A DNA stretch of 64,000 bases from Methylobacterium goesingense (GTDB taxonomy: Bacteria > Pseudomonadota > Alphaproteobacteria > Rhizobiales > Beijerinckiaceae): assembly GCF_022179225.1 (NCBI RefSeq), contig NZ_BPQL01000019.1:1-64000 (forward strand), read 5' to 3'. Shown here one piece after another: positions 22,225 to 30,562 of this stretch (the first letter of the stretch is position 1; every line of letters begins with the position of its first letter). Position numbers and translations under genes: made by a program. Under the pieces are notes generated by a model. It was not told where the DNA came from. It saw only the letters and a program-made list of their open reading frames with translations, and made no database searches.

Positions 22225-22922
22225 ACGAAGCACTGAAGCGCATCCGTCGGGAGCGTGGGCTATCTCTCGAGGCGCTGGCCGAGATGGTCGGCCTGTCGAC
22301 CTCTCAGATTTCGAGGTTCGAGAGCGGAAAGCGCGAGCCGCGCGTCATCGACTTGGAGCGGATCGCATCTGCCCTTGGCTGCACACGCGACGACCTTATG
22401 CCGGGGGCCGTGCCTGTACCGGTCCAGCCGCAGCGCGGCCATCTTCTGCCGGTCCCCGTCGTGGGCAGGACAGCGGCTGGGGTGTTCCGCGAAGTCGTGG
22501 AATTCGAGGAGGCCGAGCCAGAGTACGTGTTCGAGCCTGAGGACGAAGATTTCCCGAAGGCCAGGCGCTTCGCGCTTACGGTTGAAGGGGACAGCATGAA
22601 CGCTGCCGACCCGCCGATGCCGGATGGTGCTCGTGTAATTTGCGTCGACTTCGAGCAGACCGGCCAGCCTTACACGGACGGCATGGTTGTCGTGATCCAG
22701 CGTGTCCGGGAGGGCGGCCACCTCCGCGAGTGGTCCGTGAAGGAGATTGAACTGCACGACGACGAGGTTTGGTTCTGCCCACGCTCAACCAACCCGAAGC
22801 ACAAGCCGATCAAGGTGCCCGCCGACCCTAAGGCGGATCACTGGAACTCGATGGAAGTGATGGGGCTGGTTCGGGACGTGTCGATTCGCGTCCGCCCGTC
22901 GAAGGGGAAGAGGACGGGCTGA
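22218..22922 (+). CDS. CI-type prophage repressor with S24 (LexA-like) peptidase
   Basis: 234 aa from the ATG at 22218; an in-frame extension upstream lies in operator DNA. XRE HTH at residues 3-60 (ALKRIRRERGLSLEALAEMV, GLSTSQISRFESGKREPRVI). Linker with probable self-cleavage site Ala87-Gly88 (GRTAAGVF). S24 peptidase domain: nucleophile Ser126 in VEGDSMNAA, general base about Lys175 (EWSVKEIEL). It maintains lysogeny by binding the TTGCCATATGGCAA operators and should be inactivated through RecA-stimulated cleavage. No ribosome site precedes the ATG, so it may be leaderless like lambda cI. Confidence 0.88.
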   Translation: MANEALKRIRRERGLSLEALAEMVGLSTSQISRFESGKREPRVIDLERIASALGCTRDDLMPGAVPVPVQPQRGHLLPVPVVGRTAAGVFREVVEFEEAEPEYVFEPEDEDFPKARRFALTVEGDSMNAADPPMPDGARVICVDFEQTGQPYTDGMVVVIQRVREGGHLREWSVKEIELHDDEVWFCPRSTNPKHKPIKVPADPKADHWNSMEVMGLVRDVSIRVRPSKGKRTG

Positions 22923-22998
22923 AGGGGCGGGGTTATCCCCGTCATCCACAGGGGGTGGGCGCTGCCTCGTATCCCCCTCGACTCTCGGATTTATGTGA

Positions 22999-23013
22999 GA
23001 ACAAATAGTGAAC
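22999..23013 (+). promoter_or_regulatory. LexA (SOS) box, alphaproteobacterial type
   Basis: GAAC at 22999-23002 and GAAC at 23010-23013 with exactly seven bases (AAATAGT) between, the GAAC-N7-GAAC direct-repeat box known for alphaproteobacterial LexA. It stands 22 bp before the start of the zinc-ribbon gene in an AT-rich pocket. Confidence 0.7.
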
Positions 23014-23035
23014 TTGGCGCAATCGGGAGAAGATG

Positions 23036-23269
23036 ATGTTCCTTGAGGTTCCGACGGTCCGGGCTCGTTTCACGATGCGGTTGAGGTGTCACAACTGCCA
23101 CCATATGACCTCGCGGACCATCGAGTCCCCGAACATCGAGGATGCGCCCGCCACGGTCGACGAACTACTCGAAAGCGCTTGGCTGAGCCGGCAGAATTTC
23201 GGGTGCGCACAGTGCGACAACACGATTGCCACCCTCATCAGCGTCCAGCAGCAGGACCCGACCCACTGA
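23036..23269 (+). CDS. Small zinc-ribbon protein under an SOS box
   Basis: 77 aa from the second ATG (23036), which has GGGAG six bases upstream; the ATG at 23033 is too close. Two Cys pairs, LRCHNCHHM at about residues 17-25 and FGCAQCDNT at about 55-63, form a likely zinc ribbon. It sits between the CI-type repressor and the OL-like operators, where phages often keep an antirepressor or induction factor. The LexA box suggests expression on DNA damage. Family recognised only as a small zinc protein; role inferred. Confidence 0.65.
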   Translation: MFLEVPTVRARFTMRLRCHNCHHMTSRTIESPNIEDAPATVDELLESAWLSRQNFGCAQCDNTIATLISVQQQDPTH

Positions 23270-23293
23270 TTCAGTTCGTGTGAAATCGTCTTC

Positions 23294-23340
23294 TTGCCAT
23301 ATGGCAAATAGCGCTTGACCAGCGTTTTGCCATTTGGCAA
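23294..23340 (+). promoter_or_regulatory. OL-like operator pair before the recombination operon
   Basis: TTGCCATATGGCAA at 23294-23307 (identical to O1) and TTGCCATTTGGCAA at 23327-23340 (13 of 14), centres 33 bp apart. Between them TTGACC (23315-23320) can serve as a -35, with the second operator in the spacer. Repressor binding would silence the long plus-strand operon, as at lambda PL. Confidence 0.78.
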
Positions 23341-23373
23341 GGTAGCTCCATCGCCAGCCGATGGAGCCCTCCG

Positions 23374-23829
23374 GTGCCCAGCCAGCCGACCACCAAGCCC
23401 CCCGCCACCGTCCGGCTCGCCGGGCTGACCCGTTTCCCGGTTGAGGCCGACGCCTCCCGCCGTGACGCCGAGCGCGTCGTCAACGAGAACCTGCGGGCGG
23501 CCGAGCGCTTCGCCCTGACTGGTGGCCCCGTATCGCCGGACGCGGCCATCGCCGCGATCGAGGCGGGCCTCGCGATGGTCGCCCAGCCGGTCCAGCAGCA
23601 GCAGGCGAAGGCCCGCGAGACCACCGCCGAGTGGGCCGCCCGTATGAAGGCGAAGCACCCGACCCCAGCGCCCCGCCCGGTGCTGGAAGACAGCCCCGCC
23701 ATGAAGGCCGCGCTCGCGGTCGCCGCCGACGCCGGCCGCCGCTACGCCGAGGCCCAGAACGCCGTCCGCGCCGAGCTCGACATCGCCGCCGCCCCGGCCC
23801 GCGCTGGCCGCTACGGGAAGGCCGCGTGA
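23374..23829 (+). CDS. First gene of the early operon, unknown function
   Basis: 151 aa, GTG start with GGAG eight bases upstream. Begins VPSQPTTKPPATVRLAGLTR; the middle is helical (VVNENLRAAERFALTGGPVS, AIAAIEAGLAMVAQPVQQQQ), and the Ala-rich C terminus is AAPARAGRYGKAA. No catalytic motif. First gene downstream of the OL-like operators, so expressed at once on induction; could be a host-takeover or regulatory protein. Its stop overlaps the next ATG (TGATG). Confidence 0.5.
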   Translation: MPSQPTTKPPATVRLAGLTRFPVEADASRRDAERVVNENLRAAERFALTGGPVSPDAAIAAIEAGLAMVAQPVQQQQAKARETTAEWAARMKAKHPTPAPRPVLEDSPAMKAALAVAADAGRRYAEAQNAVRAELDIAAAPARAGRYGKAA

Positions 23830-24098
23830 TGGCCCTTTGGCTCATCCCGATGCGCCACTCCGCGCACGCCTTCCGCGTCGAGCGCGACGGCGACCCGATC
23901 GGGTTCACGTACCGCGACCTCGAGACGGGCGAGTGGCTGCTCACCGCCGACGCCGTGCGGTTCGATGACCGCGCCGCCCTCCCGGCCCCTTTCCAGCGCT
24001 GGACCTACGAGTTCGCCGCGCTCCCCGAGCTCTGCGCCTTCCTGAGCGCGCCGCTCCCCGCTTCCCCCGCAACCCTGAACCTGTCCGAGGCCGCGTGA
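23829..24098 (+). CDS. 89-aa phage protein, unknown function
   Basis: Starts MALWLIPMRHSAHAFRVERD, then GFTYRDLETGEWLLTADAVR and a C-terminal helix (FAALPELCAFLSAPL). Compact mixed alpha/beta look. ATG overlaps the upstream stop; the stop overlaps the next ATG. No family recognised. Confidence 0.5.
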   Translation: MALWLIPMRHSAHAFRVERDGDPIGFTYRDLETGEWLLTADAVRFDDRAALPAPFQRWTYEFAALPELCAFLSAPLPASPATLNLSEAA

Positions 24099-24331
24099 TG
24101 CTGTCCGATGGTCAACTCGCCTGCGTCGTCGTCACCGCGCCCATAGTGTTCGTCGGCGCCTTATGGGCCCTCGGGGACCTCGTCGGCCACGTCGCCACCC
24201 TCACGCCGGCCCCGCAGCCCGGCGACACCCTGCGCGCCATCGCGGGCCACGCCGTGCGCGTCGCCGTCCTGGTGCCCGCGCTGGTGACCGGCGCCCTGGC
24301 CCTCGCTTTCGGCCGGAGGGTCCGCCCGTGA
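24098..24331 (+). CDS. 77-aa two-helix membrane protein
   Basis: Hydrophobic segments at about residues 8-30 (ACVVVTAPIVFVGALWALGD) and 50-70 (VRVAVLVPALVTGALALAFG) with a short Pro-rich loop between. Start overlaps the previous stop (TGATG). Unknown function. Confidence 0.5.
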   Translation: MLSDGQLACVVVTAPIVFVGALWALGDLVGHVATLTPAPQPGDTLRAIAGHAVRVAVLVPALVTGALALAFGRRVRP

Positions 24332-24489
24332 GCCGCCCCGTCCGCCTCCTGATCGGCGTTCCACCCTTCCTGGCGCTGCGGGTGGCCTGCCTGCTCGCCT
24401 ACGCCGTCGAGGCCGTCCTCGACTTCCTGTTCCCCCGCGTCGACCGCGCCCTGTCGCGTCTTGGCGCCTGGATGGAGGCCTCCCGGTGA
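24328..24489 (+). CDS. 53-aa hydrophobic peptide
   Basis: GTG start inside the previous stop (GTGA). Sequence VSRPVRLLIGVPPFLALRVA then CLLAYAVEAVLDFLFPRVDR: one membrane or amphipathic helix. Its stop overlaps the next GTG. Support is the unbroken overlap chain. Confidence 0.45.
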   Translation: MSRPVRLLIGVPPFLALRVACLLAYAVEAVLDFLFPRVDRALSRLGAWMEASR

Positions 24490-24704
24490 GCCTCGCAGCA
24501 CTCCTTGCGCGCGGACCCTTCAGCGTCCGGCCCGGCCGCCACACCACCGTCGAGGATCGGCACGGCGAATCCGCCTTCGTCGTCCTTGAGCCCCAGCACT
24601 TCCCCGAGCAGCGCCGCGCCGATGCGCAGGCCTGGGCCGAGATGGCCAACGCCGAGATCGAGCGCCGCAACGCCGACGCCGCCCTTCCTCAAGCCGCCGA
24701 GTGA
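24486..24704 (+). CDS. 72-aa phage protein, unknown function
   Basis: GTG start overlapping the preceding stop (GTGA). Sequence VSLAALLARGPFSVRPGRHT followed by a charged helix ADAQAWAEMANAEIERRNAD. Overlaps the ATPase gene (GTGA). No known family. Confidence 0.45.
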   Translation: MSLAALLARGPFSVRPGRHTTVEDRHGESAFVVLEPQHFPEQRRADAQAWAEMANAEIERRNADAALPQAAE

Positions 24705-26026
24705 CCGCCGCCATGAAGATCATCGAATTGCAGGCCGAGAACGTGAAGCGGCTCCGCGCCGTCACGATCTCGCCCGAGGGGAACATCGTCGAAATCTCCG
24801 GCCGGAACGGGCAGGGGAAGAGCAGCGTCCTGGACGCGATCTGGTGGGCGCTGTCCGGCACCACCAACATCCAGGCCAAGCCGATCCGGAAGGGCCAGGA
24901 AGAGGCGCGCATCAGCGTCGACCTCGGCGAGTTGAAGGTGATCCGCACCTTCAAGGCCCGGGAGGACGGCACCCACACCACCAATCTCATCGTCGAGAAC
25001 GGGGAGGGCGCGCGGTACCAATCCCCGCAGCGGATGCTCGACGGCCTCCTCGGTGCGCTGACGTTCGACCCGCTCGCCTTCACCCGCATGGACGGCAAGG
25101 CGCAGCTTGAGACGCTGAAGCGCTTCGTGCCGGGCGTCGACTTCGCCGCGATCGAGAAGGCCAGCAAGGCCGATTTCGACCGTCGCACCGAGGTGAACCG
25201 CACGATCCGCACCCTGCGCTCGCAGTCCGTCAGCATCGAGGTCCCCGCCGGCACGCCGGCCGAGCGCATCGACGATGCAGCCCTCGTCGCGAAGCTGGAG
25301 GAGGCGGGCGAGTTCAACACCGACCTTGAGCGCCGCCGTATCCGGCGAGAGCAGGCCGAGGACGAGGTCGAGGCGCAGGAAGCATCCATCGGGACCCTTC
25401 GGGCTCGAGCGAAGCAGCTCCGGCATGATGCCGACGAGGCCGACGCGGAGGCAGACAAGATCAACGCCCGCATGGTCGTCACGCGGGGCAAGCTCGCCGA
25501 CGCCGAGGCCCTTCCCGAGCCCATCGACACGCTCGACCTGCGCGAGCGCATCGCGGAAGCCGGCCGCACCAACACCGCCGTCGCCCAGCGCGAACAGCGG
25601 GAGCGGATCGAGGCGCAGGTCCGGGCCGCTGAGACCGAAGCTGCCGCCCTCACAAAGGCTATCGAGGACCGCGCGACCCAGAAGCGCGAGGCCATCGCCA
25701 AGGCAGACCTGCCCGTGCCCGGCATCGGGTTCGGCGAGGACGAGATCCTGCTGAACGAGGTCCCGTTCGACCAGGCGTCCAGCGCCGAGCAGCTGCGCAC
25801 GTCCGTCGCCATCGCGATCGCGGCCAACCCGAAGCTCCGGGTCATCCGCATCCAGGACGGCTCGCTCCTCGACGAGGAGGCCATGCGGATCCTCGCCGAG
25901 ATGGCGCAGGCCGCCGACTACCAGGTGTGGATCGAGCGCGTCGGCGCCGGGAGCACCGTCGGAATCGTCATCGAGGACGGCGCGGTTGCCGGCTCGATTG
26001 TCGTCGCCACCGAAGCAGCGGAGTGA
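24701..26026 (+). CDS. SbcC/Rad50-like SMC-type ATPase
   Basis: 441 aa. Walker A GRNGQGKSS at residues 34-42 after a strand pair (MKIIELQAENVKRLRAVTIS); long charged coiled coil at about 195-330 (many Glu/Arg/Ala heptads, for example LERRRIRREQAEDEVEAQEA); the C-terminal ATPase lobe has RVIRIQDGSLLDEEAMRILA (D-loop region). It is short for SbcC because the coiled coil is abbreviated, as in phage recombination ATPases. Followed at once by a RecE-like nuclease, so the two probably process DNA ends together. Start could be GTG 24701 (overlap) or ATG 24713. Confidence 0.75.
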   Translation: MTAAMKIIELQAENVKRLRAVTISPEGNIVEISGRNGQGKSSVLDAIWWALSGTTNIQAKPIRKGQEEARISVDLGELKVIRTFKAREDGTHTTNLIVENGEGARYQSPQRMLDGLLGALTFDPLAFTRMDGKAQLETLKRFVPGVDFAAIEKASKADFDRRTEVNRTIRTLRSQSVSIEVPAGTPAERIDDAALVAKLEEAGEFNTDLERRRIRREQAEDEVEAQEASIGTLRARAKQLRHDADEADAEADKINARMVVTRGKLADAEALPEPIDTLDLRERIAEAGRTNTAVAQREQRERIEAQVRAAETEAAALTKAIEDRATQKREAIAKADLPVPGIGFGEDEILLNEVPFDQASSAEQLRTSVAIAIAANPKLRVIRIQDGSLLDEEAMRILAEMAQAADYQVWIERVGAGSTVGIVIEDGAVAGSIVVATEAAE

Positions 26027-27006
26027 CCGTCATGCAGATCCTCAACCACGAAGAGGGGCGCGTGTCGGCGCCCGGCCTCTACCAAATGCCGGCGCGGGTC
26101 TATCACGCCGACCCGGCCCCCGAGCCCTCGCTGTCCTCGTCCATCGCGAAGGTGCTCATCACCCAGAGCCAGGAGCACGCCTGGAGCGAGCACCCGCGCC
26201 TGGGCAAGGCCCCGGACGCAGAGCGGGACCCGACCCGGCCGATGGAGATCGGTACGGCGGCTCACAAGCTGATCCTGGGGCACGGCGCAGACCTCGTGAT
26301 CATCGACGCGGCCGACTACAAGGGCGGTGCCGCCAAGGCCTCCCGGGCCGCCGCCTACGCCGCCGGGGATGCGCCGATCCTGCGCCCCGACTGCGAGAAG
26401 GCCGAGACGCTGGCCTCGCAGGTCGCGCTCCGGCTGGCCCGCATCCCCGGCTGCGAGGGCTTCCAGGGCGCGCCGGCCGAGGTCGTCGCCATCGCCCGGG
26501 ACGTGTCCGGCGCCTGGCTGCGCATCATGATGGACCGCGTCGAGATCCACGCGGACCACGCCATCATCTGGGACGTGAAGACGGGCGACCAGTCCGCCGC
26601 GCCCCAGACCCTCGGCCGCCGCGTCGAGCAGATGGGCATGGAGGTGCAGGCCGCGTTCTACATCCACGTCCTGGGCCTGCTGTTCCCGCACCTGCAAGGC
26701 CGCATCGCCTTCCGGTGGATCTTCATCGAGAACGACGCGCCCCATGGCCTGTGTGTCGCCGAGGCGGATGCCGCCGGCCTGCACATCGGCGCCCACAAGG
26801 TCACCCTCGCGCTCACCCGCTGGAACAAGGGCCTCAAATCCGGGACATGGACCGGCTACCCGACGCAGATCGTCCGCGTCGACTACCCCGAGTGGGCGCA
26901 GAAGCGCTGGGCCGAGCGCGAGGAGCTCGAACTCTCCCAGGAGGTCCAGAACTTCGACCTGAACAAGAGCCCGTGGCGGCCCCTGGATTGGGAGGACGCA
27001 GCGTGA
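26023..27006 (+). CDS. PD-(D/E)XK exonuclease, RecE/DUF3799-like
   Basis: About 327 aa, GTG 26023 overlapping the ATPase stop, or ATG 26032. Early SSSIAKVLITQSQEHAW and IGTAAHKLILGHGAD match the N-terminal part of RecE-type nucleases (helix plus His). Catalytic core IMMDRVEIHADHAIIWDVKT holds the Asp and the D-x-K pair (WDVKTG), with MGMEVQAAFYIHVLGLLFPH as the following helix. A 5'-3' double-strand exonuclease that would make single strands for the Sak4-like ATPase downstream (GTGA overlap). Confidence 0.75.
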   Translation: MTVMQILNHEEGRVSAPGLYQMPARVYHADPAPEPSLSSSIAKVLITQSQEHAWSEHPRLGKAPDAERDPTRPMEIGTAAHKLILGHGADLVIIDAADYKGGAAKASRAAAYAAGDAPILRPDCEKAETLASQVALRLARIPGCEGFQGAPAEVVAIARDVSGAWLRIMMDRVEIHADHAIIWDVKTGDQSAAPQTLGRRVEQMGMEVQAAFYIHVLGLLFPHLQGRIAFRWIFIENDAPHGLCVAEADAAGLHIGAHKVTLALTRWNKGLKSGTWTGYPTQIVRVDYPEWAQKRWAEREELELSQEVQNFDLNKSPWRPLDWEDAA

Positions 27007-27956
27007 GCTTCTCGTTCGTCCCCGCAGAGCGCTTCAAGGAGCGCGCCGGCCTGTTCGTATCCCTCACCGGGGGCACCAACAGCGGCAAGACGTTCTCGGC
27101 GCTGCGCCTCGCGCGCGGCATCGCCGGCCCGACCGGTAAGGTGGCGGTGCTCGACACCGAAGGCGGCCGGACGCTCCACCTGAAGGGCGATTTCGCGTTC
27201 GACGCGAACGTGATGGACCCGCCCTTCCGGCCGATCCGCTTCGCCGAGGCCGCCAAGGCCGCCGAGGACGCCGGCTACGACGCCCTGGTGATCGACAGCT
27301 TCTCGATGGAGTGGGCCGGCCTGGGCGGTGTGCTCGACTGGCAGGCCGAGGAGCACGCCAAGACGGGCAACAAGGACAGCACCAAGGGCACGTCCTGGAT
27401 CAAGCCGAAGATGGCCCACAAGGCCATGGTCTACGCGCTCCTCCAGCGGCGCATCCCGATCATCTTTTCCATCCGGGGCGAGGAAACGTTCGTCCCGCCC
27501 AACACGAAGCTCTTCAAGGCGATCACCAACAAGCAGTTCCCGTTCGAGGTGACCGTCTCGTTCCGGCTGGAGTCGGACCGCAAGGGCTACGTCGACCTGT
27601 CCGACCCGAAATCCTGGAAGATGGAAGGCGCACACCAGGAGATCTTCAAGCACGGCGAGCGGATCAGCGAGGAGCACGGCGCTGCGCTGGCCCGGTGGGC
27701 GTGCGGGGATCACGCGAAGGTCGTGCGCCCTGAGCCTCCGGTCACCCGCCGCGGCAAGGACGCCCTCTTCGCCGACGCACGCACCAAGGCGGAGGAGGGC
27801 TCGTTCGCCCTGAACGCCTGGCGGTTCGAACTCCCGGAGCGCGCCAGGGCCGCCCTCGACGAGATCACCCAAGAGCTCGACCAGATCGCGGACGCGGCCG
27901 ACGCCCGCGAGGCTGGCGATTACGGCCTGACCGACGACCGCAGCGAAGCCGCCTGA
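27003..27956 (+). CDS. Sak4-like RecA-fold ATPase (single-strand annealing/recombination)
   Basis: 317 aa, GTG start. Walker A SLTGGTNSGKTFSALRLARG at about residues 18-37, Walker B YDALVIDSFS near 92-101, and a polar GTSWIKPKMAHKAMVYALLQ region that may bind DNA; RRIPIIFSIRGEE is the sensor strand. This is the AAA_24 pattern of phage Sak4 recombinases. Paired with the RecE-like nuclease it forms the phage recombination module. The C-terminal 60 residues are acidic and helical, perhaps a partner-binding tail. Confidence 0.75.
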   Translation: MSFSFVPAERFKERAGLFVSLTGGTNSGKTFSALRLARGIAGPTGKVAVLDTEGGRTLHLKGDFAFDANVMDPPFRPIRFAEAAKAAEDAGYDALVIDSFSMEWAGLGGVLDWQAEEHAKTGNKDSTKGTSWIKPKMAHKAMVYALLQRRIPIIFSIRGEETFVPPNTKLFKAITNKQFPFEVTVSFRLESDRKGYVDLSDPKSWKMEGAHQEIFKHGERISEEHGAALARWACGDHAKVVRPEPPVTRRGKDALFADARTKAEEGSFALNAWRFELPERARAALDEITQELDQIADAADAREAGDYGLTDDRSEAA

Positions 27957-28017
27957 GCGGCTCGCCCCTCTCCCCACCGCCCGCACCCCCGAGCCGCCCC
28001 ACGCGAGGAATCCGTCC

Positions 28018-28434
28018 ATGACCGATCTCGTCGAGCCCTACACCTTCGCAGACCCCGACCGGAACGACGTGATCGCGATCTGCGACCACTACCTCGCGAT
28101 GGCGGGCCTCCCAACCTACTCCGCCCAGGCCGAGAACCTTGCGCGCTGGCAAGACACCGTTGGCGCGCGCCTGGAGGCGATGGCGCTGGGCACGGCCATC
28201 GCCGAGACGCGTCGGCTGCGGATGGCGCACGGTCACCTCGCGAACGCCATGACCGCCGCCGTTGCAGCGTTCGCGATCGGTGACACGCGGGAGGGCATGT
28301 GCCTCCTCGATGACGCTCAGCGCTTCGCGGTTCAGCATGAGGGGTTGGAAACGCGCCTCCCGCTGCCGGCGAACGTCGCCCACCTCGCCGCGCACCGCGT
28401 CGTGCGGGTCGGCGCCGACCTGCGGAGGCTGTGA
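28018..28434 (+). CDS. Phage protein, unknown function
   Basis: 138 aa. Begins MTDLVEPYTFADPDRNDVIA and is helical through SAQAENLARWQDTVGARLEA and MAHGHLANAMTAAVAAFAIG. It follows a 61-bp gap, the only break in this operon, and its stop overlaps the HerA-like ATG. No domain recognised. Confidence 0.5.
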   Translation: MTDLVEPYTFADPDRNDVIAICDHYLAMAGLPTYSAQAENLARWQDTVGARLEAMALGTAIAETRRLRMAHGHLANAMTAAVAAFAIGDTREGMCLLDDAQRFAVQHEGLETRLPLPANVAHLAAHRVVRVGADLRRL

Positions 28435-29741
28435 TGCTCGCAACCGTAGAACCCCGCACCCTTCAGGAAATGCACGCCCGCAAGGTCGCCGCCGATCGGC
28501 GCGGCGAGGAAGCGGCGCTGCGCCTGGTCACGTCCAGCTTGAAGCCGGCCGCGCCGCCACTTCCGGCAACGCCTACCGGAGACATCGTGCTCGGGCGGGC
28601 AGACACCGGCGGCAACATCGGGATCGACCTGCAGGCCCTGATTGAGGGTCGGCTCCTCGTTCAGGGCGCCTCTGGCTCCGGCAAGTCCTGGACACTGCGT
28701 CGGCTCCTCGAGCAGACGGCCGGCCGGGTGCAGCAGGTCGTCATCGATCCCGAGGGCGAGTTCAGCAGCCTCGCGGAGTCATACGGGCATCTTCGGGTGG
28801 ATGCCCACCACCTCGACGCCGCCGCCATGGCCACGCTGGCGCACCGCGTCCGCGAGCACCGCCTTTCCATCCTGGTGGATTTCTCCGACCTGGACCGCGA
28901 AGGCCAGATGATCGCGATCGCTGCGCTGTTCGGCGCCCTGATCGACAGCCCCCCGGAGCACTGGAACTCCACCATCGTCGCCGTCGACGAGGCGCACCTG
29001 TTCGCGCCATTCGGCGGCCACTCGTCGGCGCCAGCATCGGTCCGCAACGCCTCGATCGCGGCCGTCACCGACCTCATGAGCCGGGGGCGCAAGCGAGGTC
29101 TCGCCGGAATCCTCGCGACCCAGCGCCTCAACCGGCTGTCGAAGTCGGTCATCTCCGAGGCCCACAACTATCTGATCGGGCTCAACACCCTCGACCTCGA
29201 TATCCGTCGCGCGGCCGAGACCATCGGCTGGGACGCACGCCGTGCCTTCGACCGCCTGCCGATGCTCAAGCCGGGCGAGTTCGTGGCGGTTGGCTCCGCG
29301 TTCTCGCGCAGCCCGGCCGTGACCCATGTCGGCCCGGTGCAGACGCAGCACCGCGGCGCGGCGCCAACGCTCGCCGCACCAGCGCCCCTCGATGCGAACG
29401 CTGCGGCGCGCCTCCTCGACCTGGAACATCTCGCCGGCGTCTCGGCCGCCGACGCCGAGACCCGTGCGGCCGCCGCGATGGCACCGGGCCTCAAGGCGGT
29501 GCGCGGCTTCATCCGCGATCCCGCCTTCGCCACCGCTGGCAAGGCTTGGGGCGCGCTTCTCCCGCTCGCTCCGGAGGGCGCGACCGTCGCCGAGCTTGCC
29601 GCCTTCCTCGAGGTCCCCGCCCAAGACCTCGCTGCCGGCCTGGCGCTCCTCGATGCCCAAGGCGTGCTGGAGTTCACCGGCGAAGGGGCGACCCGGGCCG
29701 TCCGCGTCGAAGAGCACATCGCCAAGGAATTGCGCCCGTGA
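28434..29741 (+). CDS. HerA-like ATPase (DUF87/FtsK-HerA superfamily)
   Basis: 435 aa from the ATG at 28434. Strand-rich N-terminal part, then Walker A GASGSGKSW at about 78-86, the HerA signature VVIDPEGEFSSLAESYG at about 100-116, Walker B STIVAVDEAHLFAPFGG near 180-196, and sensor RGRKRGLAGILATQRLNRLS. The C-terminal winged-helix-like part is about 330-430. HerA proteins are hexameric DNA translocases that usually pair with a NurA-type nuclease; none is adjacent here. Possible roles are end resection with the RecE-like nuclease, DNA pumping or exclusion. Confidence 0.75.
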   Translation: MLATVEPRTLQEMHARKVAADRRGEEAALRLVTSSLKPAAPPLPATPTGDIVLGRADTGGNIGIDLQALIEGRLLVQGASGSGKSWTLRRLLEQTAGRVQQVVIDPEGEFSSLAESYGHLRVDAHHLDAAAMATLAHRVREHRLSILVDFSDLDREGQMIAIAALFGALIDSPPEHWNSTIVAVDEAHLFAPFGGHSSAPASVRNASIAAVTDLMSRGRKRGLAGILATQRLNRLSKSVISEAHNYLIGLNTLDLDIRRAAETIGWDARRAFDRLPMLKPGEFVAVGSAFSRSPAVTHVGPVQTQHRGAAPTLAAPAPLDANAAARLLDLEHLAGVSAADAETRAAAAMAPGLKAVRGFIRDPAFATAGKAWGALLPLAPEGATVAELAAFLEVPAQDLAAGLALLDAQGVLEFTGEGATRAVRVEEHIAKELRP

Positions 29742-30562
29742 CCAGTCTCACCCCCGTTTCTTTCAAGAAGGGCCGCGTGAGCGAGCCCCGCCTCTCGCCC
29801 CGTTACGTCCCCGGCCGCCGCAGCGAACGCTTCTGGACGGACGACGAAAAGGCTGTCCTGCGCGAGCACTACCCCACCGGTGGCGCGAAGGCCTGCCAGG
29901 CGCGCCTACCCAATCGGTCCATCACAACGATCTTCCAGCAGGCCGGCAAGCTCGGTCTGTCGGCACCGAAGCAGCCGGAGAAGCGCACCCGCCACGAGTA
30001 TTCGCCCGAACTCGATGAGCGCATCCGGGCGGCGTGGCCGACCCTCAAGGGGAAGGGCGCGGTCGCGGCGCTCGCCGACACTCTGCAGGTGCCGCGCTGG
30101 TGGCTGACGAAGCGCGCGACCAAGCTGCATCTCACCATGCCGCACAAAAAGGAGCCGGCCTGGACCGAAGCTGAGAACGCTCTGATGCGGAACGTGCCGC
30201 TGCACGACCCAGACCGCTGCGCCAAGATCTTCCGGGAGCACGGGTTCAACCGATCCCCCACCGCCATCGTCGTGCGGGCGAAGCGCTTGGATATCTCCCG
30301 CCGGACCCACGAGACCCTGTCCGCCCGTGCGGCCGCAAAGATCCTTGGCGTCGACGACAAGCACGTCACGGCGCTGTGCATCGCCGGCGATCTGGTGGCC
30401 GGGCGGCGTGGTTCGAAACGCCTTGCGCAGCAGGGCGGCGACGCCTGGGCCATCGAACCCCAGGACCTGCGCCGGTACGTGCTCGACCACCTAAAGCGGA
30501 TCGACATCCGGAAGGTCGACAAGCTCGCGTTCGTCGCCCTCATCGCGAACGAGGCCGCCTGA
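29738..30562 (+). CDS. Multi-domain DNA-binding protein with SANT/Myb-like repeats
   Basis: 274 aa, GTG start (GTGA overlap). Three repeats of a SANT/Myb-like helical unit can be seen: FWTDDEKAVLREHYPTGGAK at about 31-50, YSPELDERIRAAWPTLKGKG near 88-107, and WTEAENALMRNVPLHDPDRC near 142-161. A C-terminal HTH follows (SARAAAKILGVDDKHVTALC, then a wing-like stretch). Likely a transcription regulator or architectural DNA-binding protein of the phage. No exact family known to me. Confidence 0.6.
   Translation: MTSLTPVSFKKGRVSEPRLSPRYVPGRRSERFWTDDEKAVLREHYPTGGAKACQARLPNRSITTIFQQAGKLGLSAPKQPEKRTRHEYSPELDERIRAAWPTLKGKGAVAALADTLQVPRWWLTKRATKLHLTMPHKKEPAWTEAENALMRNVPLHDPDRCAKIFREHGFNRSPTAIVVRAKRLDISRRTHETLSARAAAKILGVDDKHVTALCIAGDLVAGRRGSKRLAQQGGDAWAIEPQDLRRYVLDHLKRIDIRKVDKLAFVALIANEAA

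Noticed and set aside
22930-22960. DnaA-box-like TTATCCCC and TCATCCACA after the CI gene
   Set aside because: Neither matches the consensus fully and the pair is isolated; the repeats in the initiator gene are the stronger origin candidate.
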